DNA of 52,772 bases from an uncultured Alphaproteobacteria bacterium (lineage in GTDB: Bacteria > Pseudomonadota > Alphaproteobacteria > HIMB59 > GCA-002718135), in the NCBI GenBank assembly GCA_902521315.1, contig CABYRH010000006.1, positions 55,001-107,772 of the forward strand, in the 5' to 3' direction. This document shows, piece after piece, positions 1 through 7,807 of the stretch (its first letter is position 1; each line of letters opens with the position of its first letter). A program made the translations under genes and the position numbers. Under the pieces are notes generated by a model. That model was not told the origin of the DNA, searched no databases, and was given only the letters and a program-made list of their open reading frames with translations.

Positions 1-975
1 ATGGTTAAGTTTGCTAAAACTGGCGCAGATGCAAGCTCAATAGCAGTAAGAATTTCTAGATCTTTTAGTGGTAAAGACAATATTGCTATCTGTGGCTATC
101 ATGGCTGGCATGACTGGTATTTGTCTTCAAATTTAAACAATAGTAAAAATTTAGACTCTCATTTGCTTCAGGGTTTGTATACATCTGGTGTTCCTAAAAA
201 ACTTAAAGGTACAGTCTATCCATTTAATTATAATGATCTTGCTGGATTAAAAAAAATCATAAAAAATAATAATATTGGCACGATTAAAATGGAAGTGATG
301 AGAAATATTAATCCTGAAAATAATTTTTTAAATAAAGTAAAAGAAATTGCAAAAAAAAATAAAATAGTTTTAGTTTTTGATGAATGTACTTCTGGTTTTA
401 GAGAATGCTTTGGAGGAATACATAAAAAATTTAAAGTAACGCCAGATATAGTAATATATGGAAAAGCAATATCAAATGGCTATCCCTTAACAGCTGTTGT
501 AGGCAAGGAAGAGATAATGCAAAGTGCTAATAGTAGTTTTATTTCTAGTACATTTTGGTCGGATAGAATTGGTTATGTTGCCGCTTTAAAAACATTAGAT
601 GAAATGGAAAAAAATCAATCATGGATTAAAATAACTGAAACTGGAAAAAAAATTAAAAATAAGTGGAAAAATATAGCAAAAAAATATAACCTGAAAATTA
701 AAATTACAGGTATCGATGCTTTACCAAGTTTTAATATGCCTTACCTTAATTGGGTTAAATATAAAACTTACATAACACAAGAAATGCTAAAAAACAAAAT
801 CCTTGCAACAAACTCAATTTATGTTTCGATGGCCCATAAAGAAATTTATTTAATTAAATATTTTAAAGTATTAGATAAAATATTTAAAAAAATAAAATCT
901 TTTGAAGATGGAGAAGATATAAATAAATTTCTTAATTCACTAGCAGCACAAAGTAAATTTGGGAGGTTAAATTAA
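1..975 (+). CDS. Class III PLP aminotransferase (glutamate-1-semialdehyde aminomutase-like), 5' end outside the window
   Basis: This is the C-terminal three quarters (324 residues) of a class III, fold-type I PLP enzyme of the glutamate-1-semialdehyde aminomutase-like kind often found in surface-sugar clusters. Visible are GYHGWHDWY at residues 32-40, DECTSGFR from about 127, which carries the aspartate that contacts the cofactor pyridine nitrogen, and the Schiff-base lysine K155 in YGKAISNG. The ATG at base 1 aligns with an internal methionine of the family, in the segment that usually reads MVRF..SG.EA about 110 residues into a roughly 430-residue protein, so the true start is upstream of the window. 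By context it may aminate a keto-sugar or small keto acid used for surface glycans; the substrate cannot be told. It ends five bases before a small gene, consistent with one operon. Confidence 0.85.
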   Translation: MVKFAKTGADASSIAVRISRSFSGKDNIAICGYHGWHDWYLSSNLNNSKNLDSHLLQGLYTSGVPKKLKGTVYPFNYNDLAGLKKIIKNNNIGTIKMEVMRNINPENNFLNKVKEIAKKNKIVLVFDECTSGFRECFGGIHKKFKVTPDIVIYGKAISNGYPLTAVVGKEEIMQSANSSFISSTFWSDRIGYVAALKTLDEMEKNQSWIKITETGKKIKNKWKNIAKKYNLKIKITGIDALPSFNMPYLNWVKYKTYITQEMLKNKILATNSIYVSMAHKEIYLIKYFKVLDKIFKKIKSFEDGEDINKFLNSLAAQSKFGRLN

Positions 976-979
976 TACT

Positions 980-1174
980 ATGAAAAAAAAAGAAAATTAT
1001 TTTAAAATAATCGATCAAATAGAAAAGGTTAGAACTAAAAATAATGTTAATTGGATGGATCTTCTCAGATTAGCATTTAAACACTCACCAAATGAGGCAA
1101 GAAAATTAGTAAAAAAAATAAATGTTTCAGATAATAAAATTTCATTATTATTTAAGAAATTGTCAAGTAAATGA
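980..1174 (+). CDS. Small conserved-looking protein of unknown function (64 aa)
   Basis: I do not recognise a named family. The product is a short, soluble, strongly basic protein with no signal peptide or membrane segment. It is likely all-helical: heptad-like hydrophobic spacing in the first third, then a central aromatic/acidic patch NWMDLLRLAF at residues 24-33, then HSPNEARKLV and a lysine-rich tail. It starts five bases after the aminotransferase stop and its stop overlaps the start of the formyltransferase by four bases (ATGA), so translation is probably coupled to both neighbours. That position suggests an accessory or scaffold role in the same sugar-modifying step. That it is a real gene is supported by the tight junctions and the unbroken frame; the function is unknown. 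Confidence 0.65.
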   Translation: MKKKENYFKIIDQIEKVRTKNNVNWMDLLRLAFKHSPNEARKLVKKINVSDNKISLLFKKLSSK

Positions 1175-1746
1175 AAATTGTTTTTCTAGGACCAGATAAA
1201 GAATCTCAATTAAAAATTATTAAATTTTTAATTGATGATAATAATGAGGTTAAACACATTAAAAAAAATATCAATGAAACTAAATTTAATTATTATTATG
1301 ATATTTTAATTTCATACGGATATAAATATAAAATTAATAATAAAATTTTAAAACAATTTAATTATAATTGTTTCAATCTGCACATTTCTTATCTTCCCTG
1401 GAATAAAGGTGCTGATCCAAATTTTTGGAGTTTTGCTGAAAATACACCTAGAGGTGTATCAATTCATCAAATCAATGAAAAAATAGATGAAGGACCAATA
1501 ATTTTTCGTAATAAAATTTCTTATAATGAAAATGATACCTTAGAAACTTCTTACAATTTCTTATTGCAGTCAATAGAAAATCTTTTTTATAAAAAATGGC
1601 AATATCTAAAAACAAATAAATATCAGAAAAAAATTGTATTGGAAAAAGGATCTTTTCACTTTTCAAAAGATATTAATAATTATAACAAATTTTTGACTAA
1701 AGGATGGAGTACAAAAGTATCTCAAATTATTGGGATTGCATTATAA
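1171..1746 (+). CDS. Formyltransferase family protein, probable sugar N-formyltransferase
   Basis: A 191-residue protein of the methionyl-tRNA/sugar formyltransferase superfamily, which moves a formyl group from 10-formyltetrahydrofolate to an amine. The catalytic triad is intact: N69 and H71 in FNLHISYLPW and D106 in the NEKIDEGPII segment. The protein is shorter than bifunctional ArnA or Fmt and has only the catalytic domain, as in small sugar N-formyltransferases. Start ATG overlaps the previous stop by four bases, and the stop is one base before the pseI start. The neighbours (aminotransferase upstream, PseI downstream) suggest that it formylates an amino sugar or a nonulosonate intermediate. 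The acceptor is not determinable from sequence; family assignment is firm, substrate is inference. Confidence 0.8.
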   Translation: MKIVFLGPDKESQLKIIKFLIDDNNEVKHIKKNINETKFNYYYDILISYGYKYKINNKILKQFNYNCFNLHISYLPWNKGADPNFWSFAENTPRGVSIHQINEKIDEGPIIFRNKISYNENDTLETSYNFLLQSIENLFYKKWQYLKTNKYQKKIVLEKGSFHFSKDINNYNKFLTKGWSTKVSQIIGIAL

Positions 1747-1747
1747 A

Positions 1748-2806
1748 ATGATTAAAATAGATAAATCTAAAGTTGGTGACAAATATAAACCATTTATAGT
1801 TGCAGAAATGTCAGGAAATCATAATCAATCAATTAATAATGCATTAAAAATTATAGATGAAGCTTCAAAGTGTGGAGTGGATGCAGTAAAAATTCAAACA
1901 TATACTGCTGATACTTTAACAATTAATTCAAAAAAAAGTGATTTTCAAATTAGCGATAAAAAAAGTTTATGGAAAAATCAATCTTTATATGAATTGTATA
2001 AAAAGGCATATACCCCTTGGGAGTGGCACAAAAAAATATTTAATCATTGTAAAAAAAGAGGACTTATTTGTTTTAGCAGCCCTTTTGATCACACTGCTGT
2101 AGATTTTTTAGAAAATTTAAATGTTCCTGCATATAAGATTGCTTCTTTTGAAATTAACAATATTCCTCTAATCGAACAAATAGCAAAAAAAGGTAAACCA
2201 ATGATTATCTCCACAGGATTAGCCTCATTAAAAGAAATTAAAGAAGTAATTAAAACAGCCAATAAAAATGGATGTAAGAAAATTATTTTATTAAAATGTA
2301 CAAGCAGCTATCCTTCTGAGCCGATTGATTCTAATATTGTTACCATTAAAGATTTAAAAAGAAAATTTAATTGTGAAGTTGGAATATCAGATCATACGAA
2401 AGGCATTGGTGTTTCAATTGCTGCAATATCTCAAGGAGCAACTTTTATTGAAAAACATTTCACTTTGGATAGAAAAAAGGGTGGTGTTGACTCTGATTTC
2501 TCAATGGAACCAGATGAAATGAGACAACTGGTTAAAGAGGCGAATAATGCATGGCAATCATTAGGTAAAATTTTTTATGGCTCCACAAAATCTGAAAAAA
2601 ACTCTTTAAAGTTTAGAAAATCAATTTATGCAGTTCAAAGTATAAATAAAAATGAACAATTTACTAAAGATAATATAAGGGTTATTAGGCCTGGATATGG
2701 GTTAGAGCCAAAGTACTTTAATAAAATTATTGGTCTTAAAAGTAATAAAAATTTAACAGTTGGTGATCCAATAAAATTTTCAAGTGTTATTAATTTAAAA
2801 AAATGA
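1748..2806 (+). CDS. pseI: Pseudaminic acid synthase PseI (NeuB family)
   Basis: Condenses a 2,4-diacetamido-2,4,6-trideoxy-hexose with phosphoenolpyruvate to give pseudaminic acid or a close nonulosonate. The 352-residue product has the NeuB TIM barrel (about residues 15-275) with SGNHNQS at 22-28, VKIQTYTADT from 47, YELYKKAYTPWEWH from about 81, FSSPFD around 109-114 and EKHFTLDR near the barrel end, followed by a SAF (antifreeze-like) domain from about residue 285 containing RKSIYAVQ and GYGLEPK. The YxLYKxAxTPWEWH and SSPFD wording favours PseI over sialic acid synthase NeuB. I chose the ATG one base after the upstream stop; an earlier start at 1730 would lie within the formyltransferase. 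Its stop overlaps the next start (ATGA). Confidence 0.9.
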   Translation: MIKIDKSKVGDKYKPFIVAEMSGNHNQSINNALKIIDEASKCGVDAVKIQTYTADTLTINSKKSDFQISDKKSLWKNQSLYELYKKAYTPWEWHKKIFNHCKKRGLICFSSPFDHTAVDFLENLNVPAYKIASFEINNIPLIEQIAKKGKPMIISTGLASLKEIKEVIKTANKNGCKKIILLKCTSSYPSEPIDSNIVTIKDLKRKFNCEVGISDHTKGIGVSIAAISQGATFIEKHFTLDRKKGGVDSDFSMEPDEMRQLVKEANNAWQSLGKIFYGSTKSEKNSLKFRKSIYAVQSINKNEQFTKDNIRVIRPGYGLEPKYFNKIIGLKSNKNLTVGDPIKFSSVINLKK

Positions 2807-4002
2807 ACAATTTAAAAAGATGCTCAACTTGTATAACACCTGAGACTCATGAAACAATTATTTTTGATAAAAATGATGTTTGCAATGTGTGTAATAATCA
2901 AAAAATTAAAAATAATTTAAATTGGGTAGAAAAAAAAATTGAATTAGATAAAATTATTTCTTTGTATAAAAATAAAAATAAATATGATTGTCTTGTACCT
3001 TTTAGTGGGGGGAAGGACAGCACCTACACTCTTTTTTATGTTGTCAAACATCTCAAGCTTAATCCTTTAGTTGTTAGGTTTGATCATGGTTTTTTGAGAC
3101 CAAATCTAGAAATTAATACCAAAAATACAATTTCACAACTTGAAGTTGATTTTCTTAATTATACTCCAGAATGGGAAACTGTTAGAAAATTAATGCTCCA
3201 GTCCTTTCTTGAAAAAGGAGATTTTTGTTGGCATTGTCACACTGGAATATTTGCGTATCCCATGTGGGTAGCTATTGAAAAACAAATACCTTTAATCATT
3301 TGGGGTGAACCTTCAGCTGAATATACAGCATACTATAGTTATGATCAGCAAGAAGAGGTAGATGAAAAAAGATTTAATAGATATATCAACCTAGGTATTA
3401 CTGCCGAAGATATGCAAATTCGCCTTGAAGGGTTAGTAAATCAAGAAGATTTGAAATATTTTTCGTACCCTTCAATTTCTGAACTAAAAAAATTAAATTA
3501 TAGATCAATTTGTTTAGGTTCATACATTAAATGGGATACTCAAAAACAATCTAAAATAATACAAGATGAATTAAATTGGAAAGGTGATGAAGTTGAAAAT
3601 GTCCCATTAAAATATAATTACGAGAAAATTGAATGTTATATGCAGGGTGTAAGAGATTACATTAAGTTTATAAAAAGGGGATACTCCCGAGTTACTCATC
3701 TTACATCAATTGATATAAGAAATCAGAGGTTAAATAGAGAACAAGCTTTAGAGCTGGTTAAAAATTATGAAGGTAAAAGACCTCCAAGTTTAGATATTTT
3801 TTTAAAATATATTGGATTAACCGAAGATGAATTTAATGAAGTTTTAATTGAACATATGGTGTATCCTTATAGTCATAATTTTTCGTTTCAAAAAAAGGGA
3901 AAAAAAATTCATGATTTTGATAAATGGACAATAAAAGATGAAATGCCAAGAAAAGAGGCTGAATTCTTGTTAACAAAATGGAAAAAAAGAAAAAATAATT
4001 AA
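2803..4002 (+). CDS. N-acetyl sugar amidotransferase, WbpG/PseA-type, first cassette
   Basis: A PP-loop ATP pyrophosphatase of the WbpG/PseA/WbuX family (399 residues), which adenylates an N-acetyl group on a sugar and replaces its oxygen with ammonia to form an acetamidino group. The ATP-binding SGGKDS lies at residues 68-73. Four cysteines at 7, 10, 27 and 30 (CxxC...CxxC) form a probable zinc site at the N-terminus. Ammonia is expected from the HisH-like glutaminase through the HisF-like partner encoded directly downstream. Placed right after pseI, it is the better candidate of the two paralogues for acting on a pseudaminate-type sugar (PseA of Campylobacter makes 5-acetamidino-pseudaminate derivatives). 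The exact substrate is inference. Confidence 0.88.
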   Translation: MNNLKRCSTCITPETHETIIFDKNDVCNVCNNQKIKNNLNWVEKKIELDKIISLYKNKNKYDCLVPFSGGKDSTYTLFYVVKHLKLNPLVVRFDHGFLRPNLEINTKNTISQLEVDFLNYTPEWETVRKLMLQSFLEKGDFCWHCHTGIFAYPMWVAIEKQIPLIIWGEPSAEYTAYYSYDQQEEVDEKRFNRYINLGITAEDMQIRLEGLVNQEDLKYFSYPSISELKKLNYRSICLGSYIKWDTQKQSKIIQDELNWKGDEVENVPLKYNYEKIECYMQGVRDYIKFIKRGYSRVTHLTSIDIRNQRLNREQALELVKNYEGKRPPSLDIFLKYIGLTEDEFNEVLIEHMVYPYSHNFSFQKKGKKIHDFDKWTIKDEMPRKEAEFLLTKWKKRKNN

Positions 4003-4004
4003 CA

Positions 4005-4616
4005 ATGATTGGTCTAATTGATTATGGGATGGGAAATATTCATTCTCTTATGAGTGCAAGTGAATATCTTGGTTTAAAAATAAAAATCTGTAATAATAAA
4101 AATGATTTAAAGTTAGTAGAAAAAATTATTTTACCTGGTGTTGGTGCATTTGGCAAATGTATTGAAATTTTAAAAAACCAAGATTTGTTAAACGAGCTAA
4201 ATTTCCAAGTTTTAAAAAATAAAAAGAAAATATTAGGGATTTGTCTTGGTATGCAAATCATGGCAACTAAAAGTCTTGAATTTGGAGAAACTAAAGGATT
4301 AAATTGGATTGAAGGAACTGTAAAGGAAATAAATGTAAATATACAAAAATATAGGTTACCACATGTAGGTTGGAATACAATAAATTTAAAAAAAAAATCT
4401 CCATTATTTTTAAATATAAATAATGAAGATGACTTCTACTTTGTTCACTCTTATTCAGTTCAAAATTCTAATTCAGATGATGTTCTGGCAACATTTAATT
4501 ACAGTACCGAGCTTACAGCATCTATAAATAAAGATAATATTTATGGTGTGCAATTTCATCCTGAAAAAAGTCAGGATACAGGTTTAAAAATATTAGAAAA
4601 TTTTTCAAAAATATAA
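4005..4616 (+). CDS. hisH: HisH-like glutamine amidotransferase subunit, first cassette
   Basis: Class I glutamine amidotransferase of the HisH family (203 residues, normal length). The triad is visible: nucleophile C80 in GICLGMQ, H185 and E187 in GVQFHPEKS. The oxyanion-strand region PGVGAFG is at residues 44-50 and the domain-interface segment LPHVGWN at about 118. It would hydrolyse glutamine and pass ammonia on. No other histidine biosynthesis gene is present, and the gene sits between the PP-loop amidotransferase (two-base gap) and the HisF-like gene (two-base gap), which is the WbpG-HisH2-HisF2 arrangement known from Pseudomonas aeruginosa O-antigen loci. I therefore read it as a dedicated ammonia supplier for sugar amidination, not as histidine biosynthesis. 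Confidence 0.88.
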   Translation: MIGLIDYGMGNIHSLMSASEYLGLKIKICNNKNDLKLVEKIILPGVGAFGKCIEILKNQDLLNELNFQVLKNKKKILGICLGMQIMATKSLEFGETKGLNWIEGTVKEINVNIQKYRLPHVGWNTINLKKKSPLFLNINNEDDFYFVHSYSVQNSNSDDVLATFNYSTELTASINKDNIYGVQFHPEKSQDTGLKILENFSKI

Positions 4617-4618
4617 AA

Positions 4619-5398
4619 TTGTACAAGTTAAGATTAATTCCAAAATTATTAATAACCAAAAATAAAAGTCTTAAAAAAAATATTCTAGTAACATCGTCAC
4701 AATTTTCTAAGTTTACCTCTGTAGGCGATCCTTTTAGTCAGACTAAAATATTTGATGCACAATCTGCTGATGAACTAATAATACTTAATATTGATAATCA
4801 AATAGATTTAGATGTAAATTATCAATTATTGAGGAAAATAACTAGTGAAATTTTTATACCTGTTACATATGGTGGTGGTATTTACAATTTAGATTTAGTA
4901 AGAGAATATCTAAAAAATGGAGCTGATAAAGTTTCTATTAATAGTTCGGCTTTTAAAAATCCTAAACTTATAACTGATATTTCTGAATATTTTGGCAGAT
5001 CAACAGTATGCGTAAGTATTGATTATAAAAAAAATAAAGACGATAAATATAAAGTTTTTATTAATAAAGGAGATGAAGAGGTAAGTATTGACCCTATTGA
5101 TTGGGTAATTGAAGTTGAAAAAAGAGGAGCTGGTGAAGTGCATTTGTGTAATATAGATAGAGATGGGACAAAAAAAGGTATGGATATTGATTATATTAAA
5201 AAAGCATGTAGTGTTACCAAAATTCCAATAATATGTTCAGGAGGCTGCGGAACCTTGGAACATTTTGTAGAAGGTTATAAATTTGGCAATGTAAGCGCTG
5301 TATCTGCAAGCACATATTTTTGTTTCAAAGATCAGGGCTTTATGCAGGTAAGATCTGCCTTAAAAAATGCAGGAATTAGTATTAGAACTAAAACATAA
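4619..5398 (+). CDS. hisF: HisF-like ammonia-channel subunit, first cassette
   Basis: A 259-residue beta/alpha barrel protein of the HisF family. It begins with RLIPKLL at residues 5-11, where true HisF has an aspartate at the seventh position (D11, general acid/base for cyclisation); here that position is leucine. The second catalytic aspartate is kept in NIDRDGTKKG. Phosphate-binding glycine patches are visible (TYGGGIY, CSGGCG). Loss of D11 is what one expects when the barrel only docks the HisH glutaminase and channels ammonia to the WbpG-type enzyme. Translation appears to begin at TTG, two bases after the hisH stop; no ATG in frame lies near the conserved N-terminus. Confidence 0.82.
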   Translation: MYKLRLIPKLLITKNKSLKKNILVTSSQFSKFTSVGDPFSQTKIFDAQSADELIILNIDNQIDLDVNYQLLRKITSEIFIPVTYGGGIYNLDLVREYLKNGADKVSINSSAFKNPKLITDISEYFGRSTVCVSIDYKKNKDDKYKVFINKGDEEVSIDPIDWVIEVEKRGAGEVHLCNIDRDGTKKGMDIDYIKKACSVTKIPIICSGGCGTLEHFVEGYKFGNVSAVSASTYFCFKDQGFMQVRSALKNAGISIRTKT

Positions 5399-5399
5399 A

Positions 5400-6413
5400 A
5401 TGATAATAAAAAAAAATAAATTCAATAAAATTATACTCTTTGGAGGATCGATCATTTTATTAGAAGTAGCAAAATTTCTAAAAAATAAAAAATATTCAGT
5501 TAAAGTTTTTTCGTCAAAAAGATTATTAGATGATGTTATAAATTCAAAAGGAAGTTTAAAGAAAAACTTAAAAACTGAGAAAATTTATTTTATTTCTACA
5601 AATGACATAAACAAGTGCAATGAGTTAAAAAAAACAGTTAATAGTAATTCATTGGGTATAGGATTTGGTGAAACATGGTCATTTAATAAAAACACAATTG
5701 ATTTGTTTAATGGATATCTTTTTGATTATATGGGTATACCACTACCAAGATACAGAGGTGGAGCACATTTTACATGGATGATGTTGCAACAAGAAAGATT
5801 TAATGGAGCATGTCTTCAAATTATTAACCAAGATATGGTGCAAGGTGTTTTTGATTCAGGCGGTATTGTTTTGGAAATTTCTTTTAAAAATAAGCTAAAA
5901 TGGAAAATTAATGATTATTTTAAAAAACAATCAGAAATATCAAAAAAATTGATTCTTAAATTTCTAAATAAAATCGAAAAAAATAATATAAAAATAAAAA
6001 ATATTGATGAAAGTAAAAGCTATTACTTGCCAAGATTAAATACAAAATTTAATGGATGGATCAATTGGTATACTTGGAATACAGATAATATAATTAAATT
6101 TATAAATGCTTTTGATGATCCATATGACGGATCTTCATCGATGATTAAAGGTGAGAGAGTTTTTATAAAAAATGCTAAGTTAAAAAAGAAATTACAATTT
6201 CATCCGTTTCAGAGTGGTTTAATTTGTAATATAAATAAAAATTTGTATGATATTATTTCACTTAATGGAATTATTACTGCAGAAATATTTCACACAAAAA
6301 AGAAAAAAATAAAAATAAATTTAGGTGATAGAATTTATACACCTATTTATCAAATTGAACAATCAATGACGTTTAGACCAGAATACAGTTCAGATGGTTT
6401 AATTAAGAAGTAA
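5400..6413 (+). CDS. Formyltransferase-like protein with substituted catalytic Asn and His
   Basis: The product (337 residues) resembles methionyl-tRNA/sugar formyltransferases: a Rossmann-like N-terminus with FGGS at residues 14-17, then the hallmark LPRYRGGAHFTW around 115-126, and a C-terminal domain reminiscent of the Fmt C-terminal barrel (FNGWINW near 218). However the family Asn-x-His pair before LPR is replaced: D109 stands at the Asn position and M111 at the His position. The third catalytic residue, an aspartate in GVFDSGGI (D152), is kept. Formyl transfer by the usual mechanism is therefore doubtful. I chose the ATG at 5400, one base after the hisF stop, over one at 5367 that lies inside hisF. 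Its place between the two amidotransferase cassettes suggests a role on amidino or N-acyl sugars. Confidence 0.7.
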   Translation: MIIKKNKFNKIILFGGSIILLEVAKFLKNKKYSVKVFSSKRLLDDVINSKGSLKKNLKTEKIYFISTNDINKCNELKKTVNSNSLGIGFGETWSFNKNTIDLFNGYLFDYMGIPLPRYRGGAHFTWMMLQQERFNGACLQIINQDMVQGVFDSGGIVLEISFKNKLKWKINDYFKKQSEISKKLILKFLNKIEKNNIKIKNIDESKSYYLPRLNTKFNGWINWYTWNTDNIIKFINAFDDPYDGSSSMIKGERVFIKNAKLKKKLQFHPFQSGLICNINKNLYDIISLNGIITAEIFHTKKKKIKINLGDRIYTPIYQIEQSMTFRPEYSSDGLIKK

Positions 6414-6419
6414 TGAATT

Positions 6420-7199
6420 TTGAAATTATCTAACCTCAGAAATGAAATCTATCTCAATTCAACTTCAATTATAAAGGGCTATAATAATAGTGTTTACGAT
6501 CTATTGATAAAAGATAATTATATTTACATACCTGAATATAGAAACAATAAATTATTAATTTATGATTTGCTAAAAAATAAATTAATTGATGAAATAAAAG
6601 TAAATAGTCCTCATAGTATATATTATGATATTAATAAATTTATAATTACAACATATAAATTTAATAAAGTTTATTATTATAAGTTTTTGAAAAAAAAAGA
6701 AGTTTCAATCAATTATAAACTAAATAGACCAATTTGCGTTGCTAAAAGTAAAAATTTTTATTTAATAATAAATTGGACAAATAAAAATTCAGATAAGCTA
6801 TTATATTTTGATAATAAATTTAATTTTATCAAAACAATTTCATTCAACGAAGAAAATTTTTTCCCACATTATGTAATTTATAACAATCAAAAATTTTTTA
6901 TAGTAAATCATTCCTCTAAAAATCCTAAAATATTTATTTTGGATGTTAGAGGTAATTTAATAGAAGTTATTAAAAATAATTATATAAGGGATCCAATTTC
7001 TATAAAATTTATAAATAACAATTATTTTATTTGTGATTATTTGATGAATTCAATTACTATTTTTGATGATAAGTTTAATTTTAAATATATTTATGATATC
7101 GATTTAAATTATCCAATGAATGTAGCCATATTTAAAAATAGACTTTTTGTATCGGAAGAATTAAGTAATAGGATATTTTCTTTAAAAGTTGAATTATGA
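6420..7199 (+). CDS. Predicted beta-propeller (NHL/SMP-30-like) protein of unknown function
   Basis: A 259-residue protein made of repeated short beta-strand units, each with an aromatic-rich strand followed by an N/D-rich turn (for example FDNKFNFIKTI, ILDVRGNLIEV, FDDKFNFKYIY), the pattern of NHL or SMP-30-type propellers. There is no signal peptide or membrane segment, so it is probably cytoplasmic. I see no catalytic signature. The apparent start is TTG at 6420; an ATG that overlaps the previous stop (6413) is out of frame and ends after six codons. Its stop overlaps the next gene start by four bases. Distantly similar in style to the propeller half of the protein at 27830-29050. It may bind a sugar or regulate the flanking cassette; this is a guess. 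Confidence 0.65.
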   Translation: MKLSNLRNEIYLNSTSIIKGYNNSVYDLLIKDNYIYIPEYRNNKLLIYDLLKNKLIDEIKVNSPHSIYYDINKFIITTYKFNKVYYYKFLKKKEVSINYKLNRPICVAKSKNFYLIINWTNKNSDKLLYFDNKFNFIKTISFNEENFFPHYVIYNNQKFFIVNHSSKNPKIFILDVRGNLIEVIKNNYIRDPISIKFINNNYFICDYLMNSITIFDDKFNFKYIYDIDLNYPMNVAIFKNRLFVSEELSNRIFSLKVEL

Positions 7200-7807
7200 A
7201 AAAAATTTGTATTTTAGATTATGGTTCTGGTAATGTAAAATCTGTTGAAAATCTTATCAAATACTTAAATTATGATTTTGTAATTTCAAATAATGAAAAT
7301 GACATTATTGAATGTACACATTTAATTTTACCTGGTGTCGGCTCTTTTGAATATGCCATGATGAAAATTAATGAAAAAATACCAATCTCAACTCTTAAAA
7401 ATGAAGTTTTGATTAAAGAAAAAAACTTTATGGGTATATGTGTTGGCATGCAGGTTTTAGCTCAATTTGGTTATGAAAATGGTAAGTTTGAGGGTCTTGG
7501 GTGGATTGAAGGAGATGTAAAAAAATTAAAAACACAAAATTTGAGCTTACCTCATATTGGTTGGAATAATTGTGAGATAGTAAAAGAAGACAATATATTT
7601 AAAGATTTAAATGATGTGAGGGATTTTTACTTTCTTCATAGTTATGCCTTAGAAATAAAAAATAACAATGAAATAATAGCAACAACTTCTTATGGAACTA
7701 GTTTTTGTAGTGTTTTAAAGAAAAAAAATATTTATGGAATTCAGTTTCACCCTGAAAAAAGTCAAAAAGCAGGCATGATATTAATTAATAATTTTCTTAA
7801 TCAGTAA
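7196..7807 (+). CDS. hisH: HisH-like glutamine amidotransferase subunit, second cassette
   Basis: Second HisH-family glutaminase in the window, again 203 residues. C82 in GICVGMQ is the nucleophile, with H185 and E187 in GIQFHPEKS completing the triad; the spacing is the same as in the first copy to within two residues. PGVGSF lies at 46-51 and LPHIGWN at about 118. It starts inside the end of the propeller gene and overlaps the hisF start by one base (TAATG). The two HisH copies clearly share a family but differ along their length, so they are not a recent tandem duplication. It should feed ammonia to the HisF/WbpG-like pair that follows. Confidence 0.88.
   Translation: MKKICILDYGSGNVKSVENLIKYLNYDFVISNNENDIIECTHLILPGVGSFEYAMMKINEKIPISTLKNEVLIKEKNFMGICVGMQVLAQFGYENGKFEGLGWIEGDVKKLKTQNLSLPHIGWNNCEIVKEDNIFKDLNDVRDFYFLHSYALEIKNNNEIIATTSYGTSFCSVLKKKNIYGIQFHPEKSQKAGMILINNFLNQ

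Noticed and set aside
5367..5399. Longer start for the formyltransferase-like gene
   Set aside because: The extra eleven codons lie inside hisF and show no family similarity; ATG at 5400 directly follows the hisF stop.
6413..6433. ATG overlapping the preceding stop as start of the propeller gene
   Set aside because: That frame ends after six codons; the propeller frame begins at the TTG at 6420.
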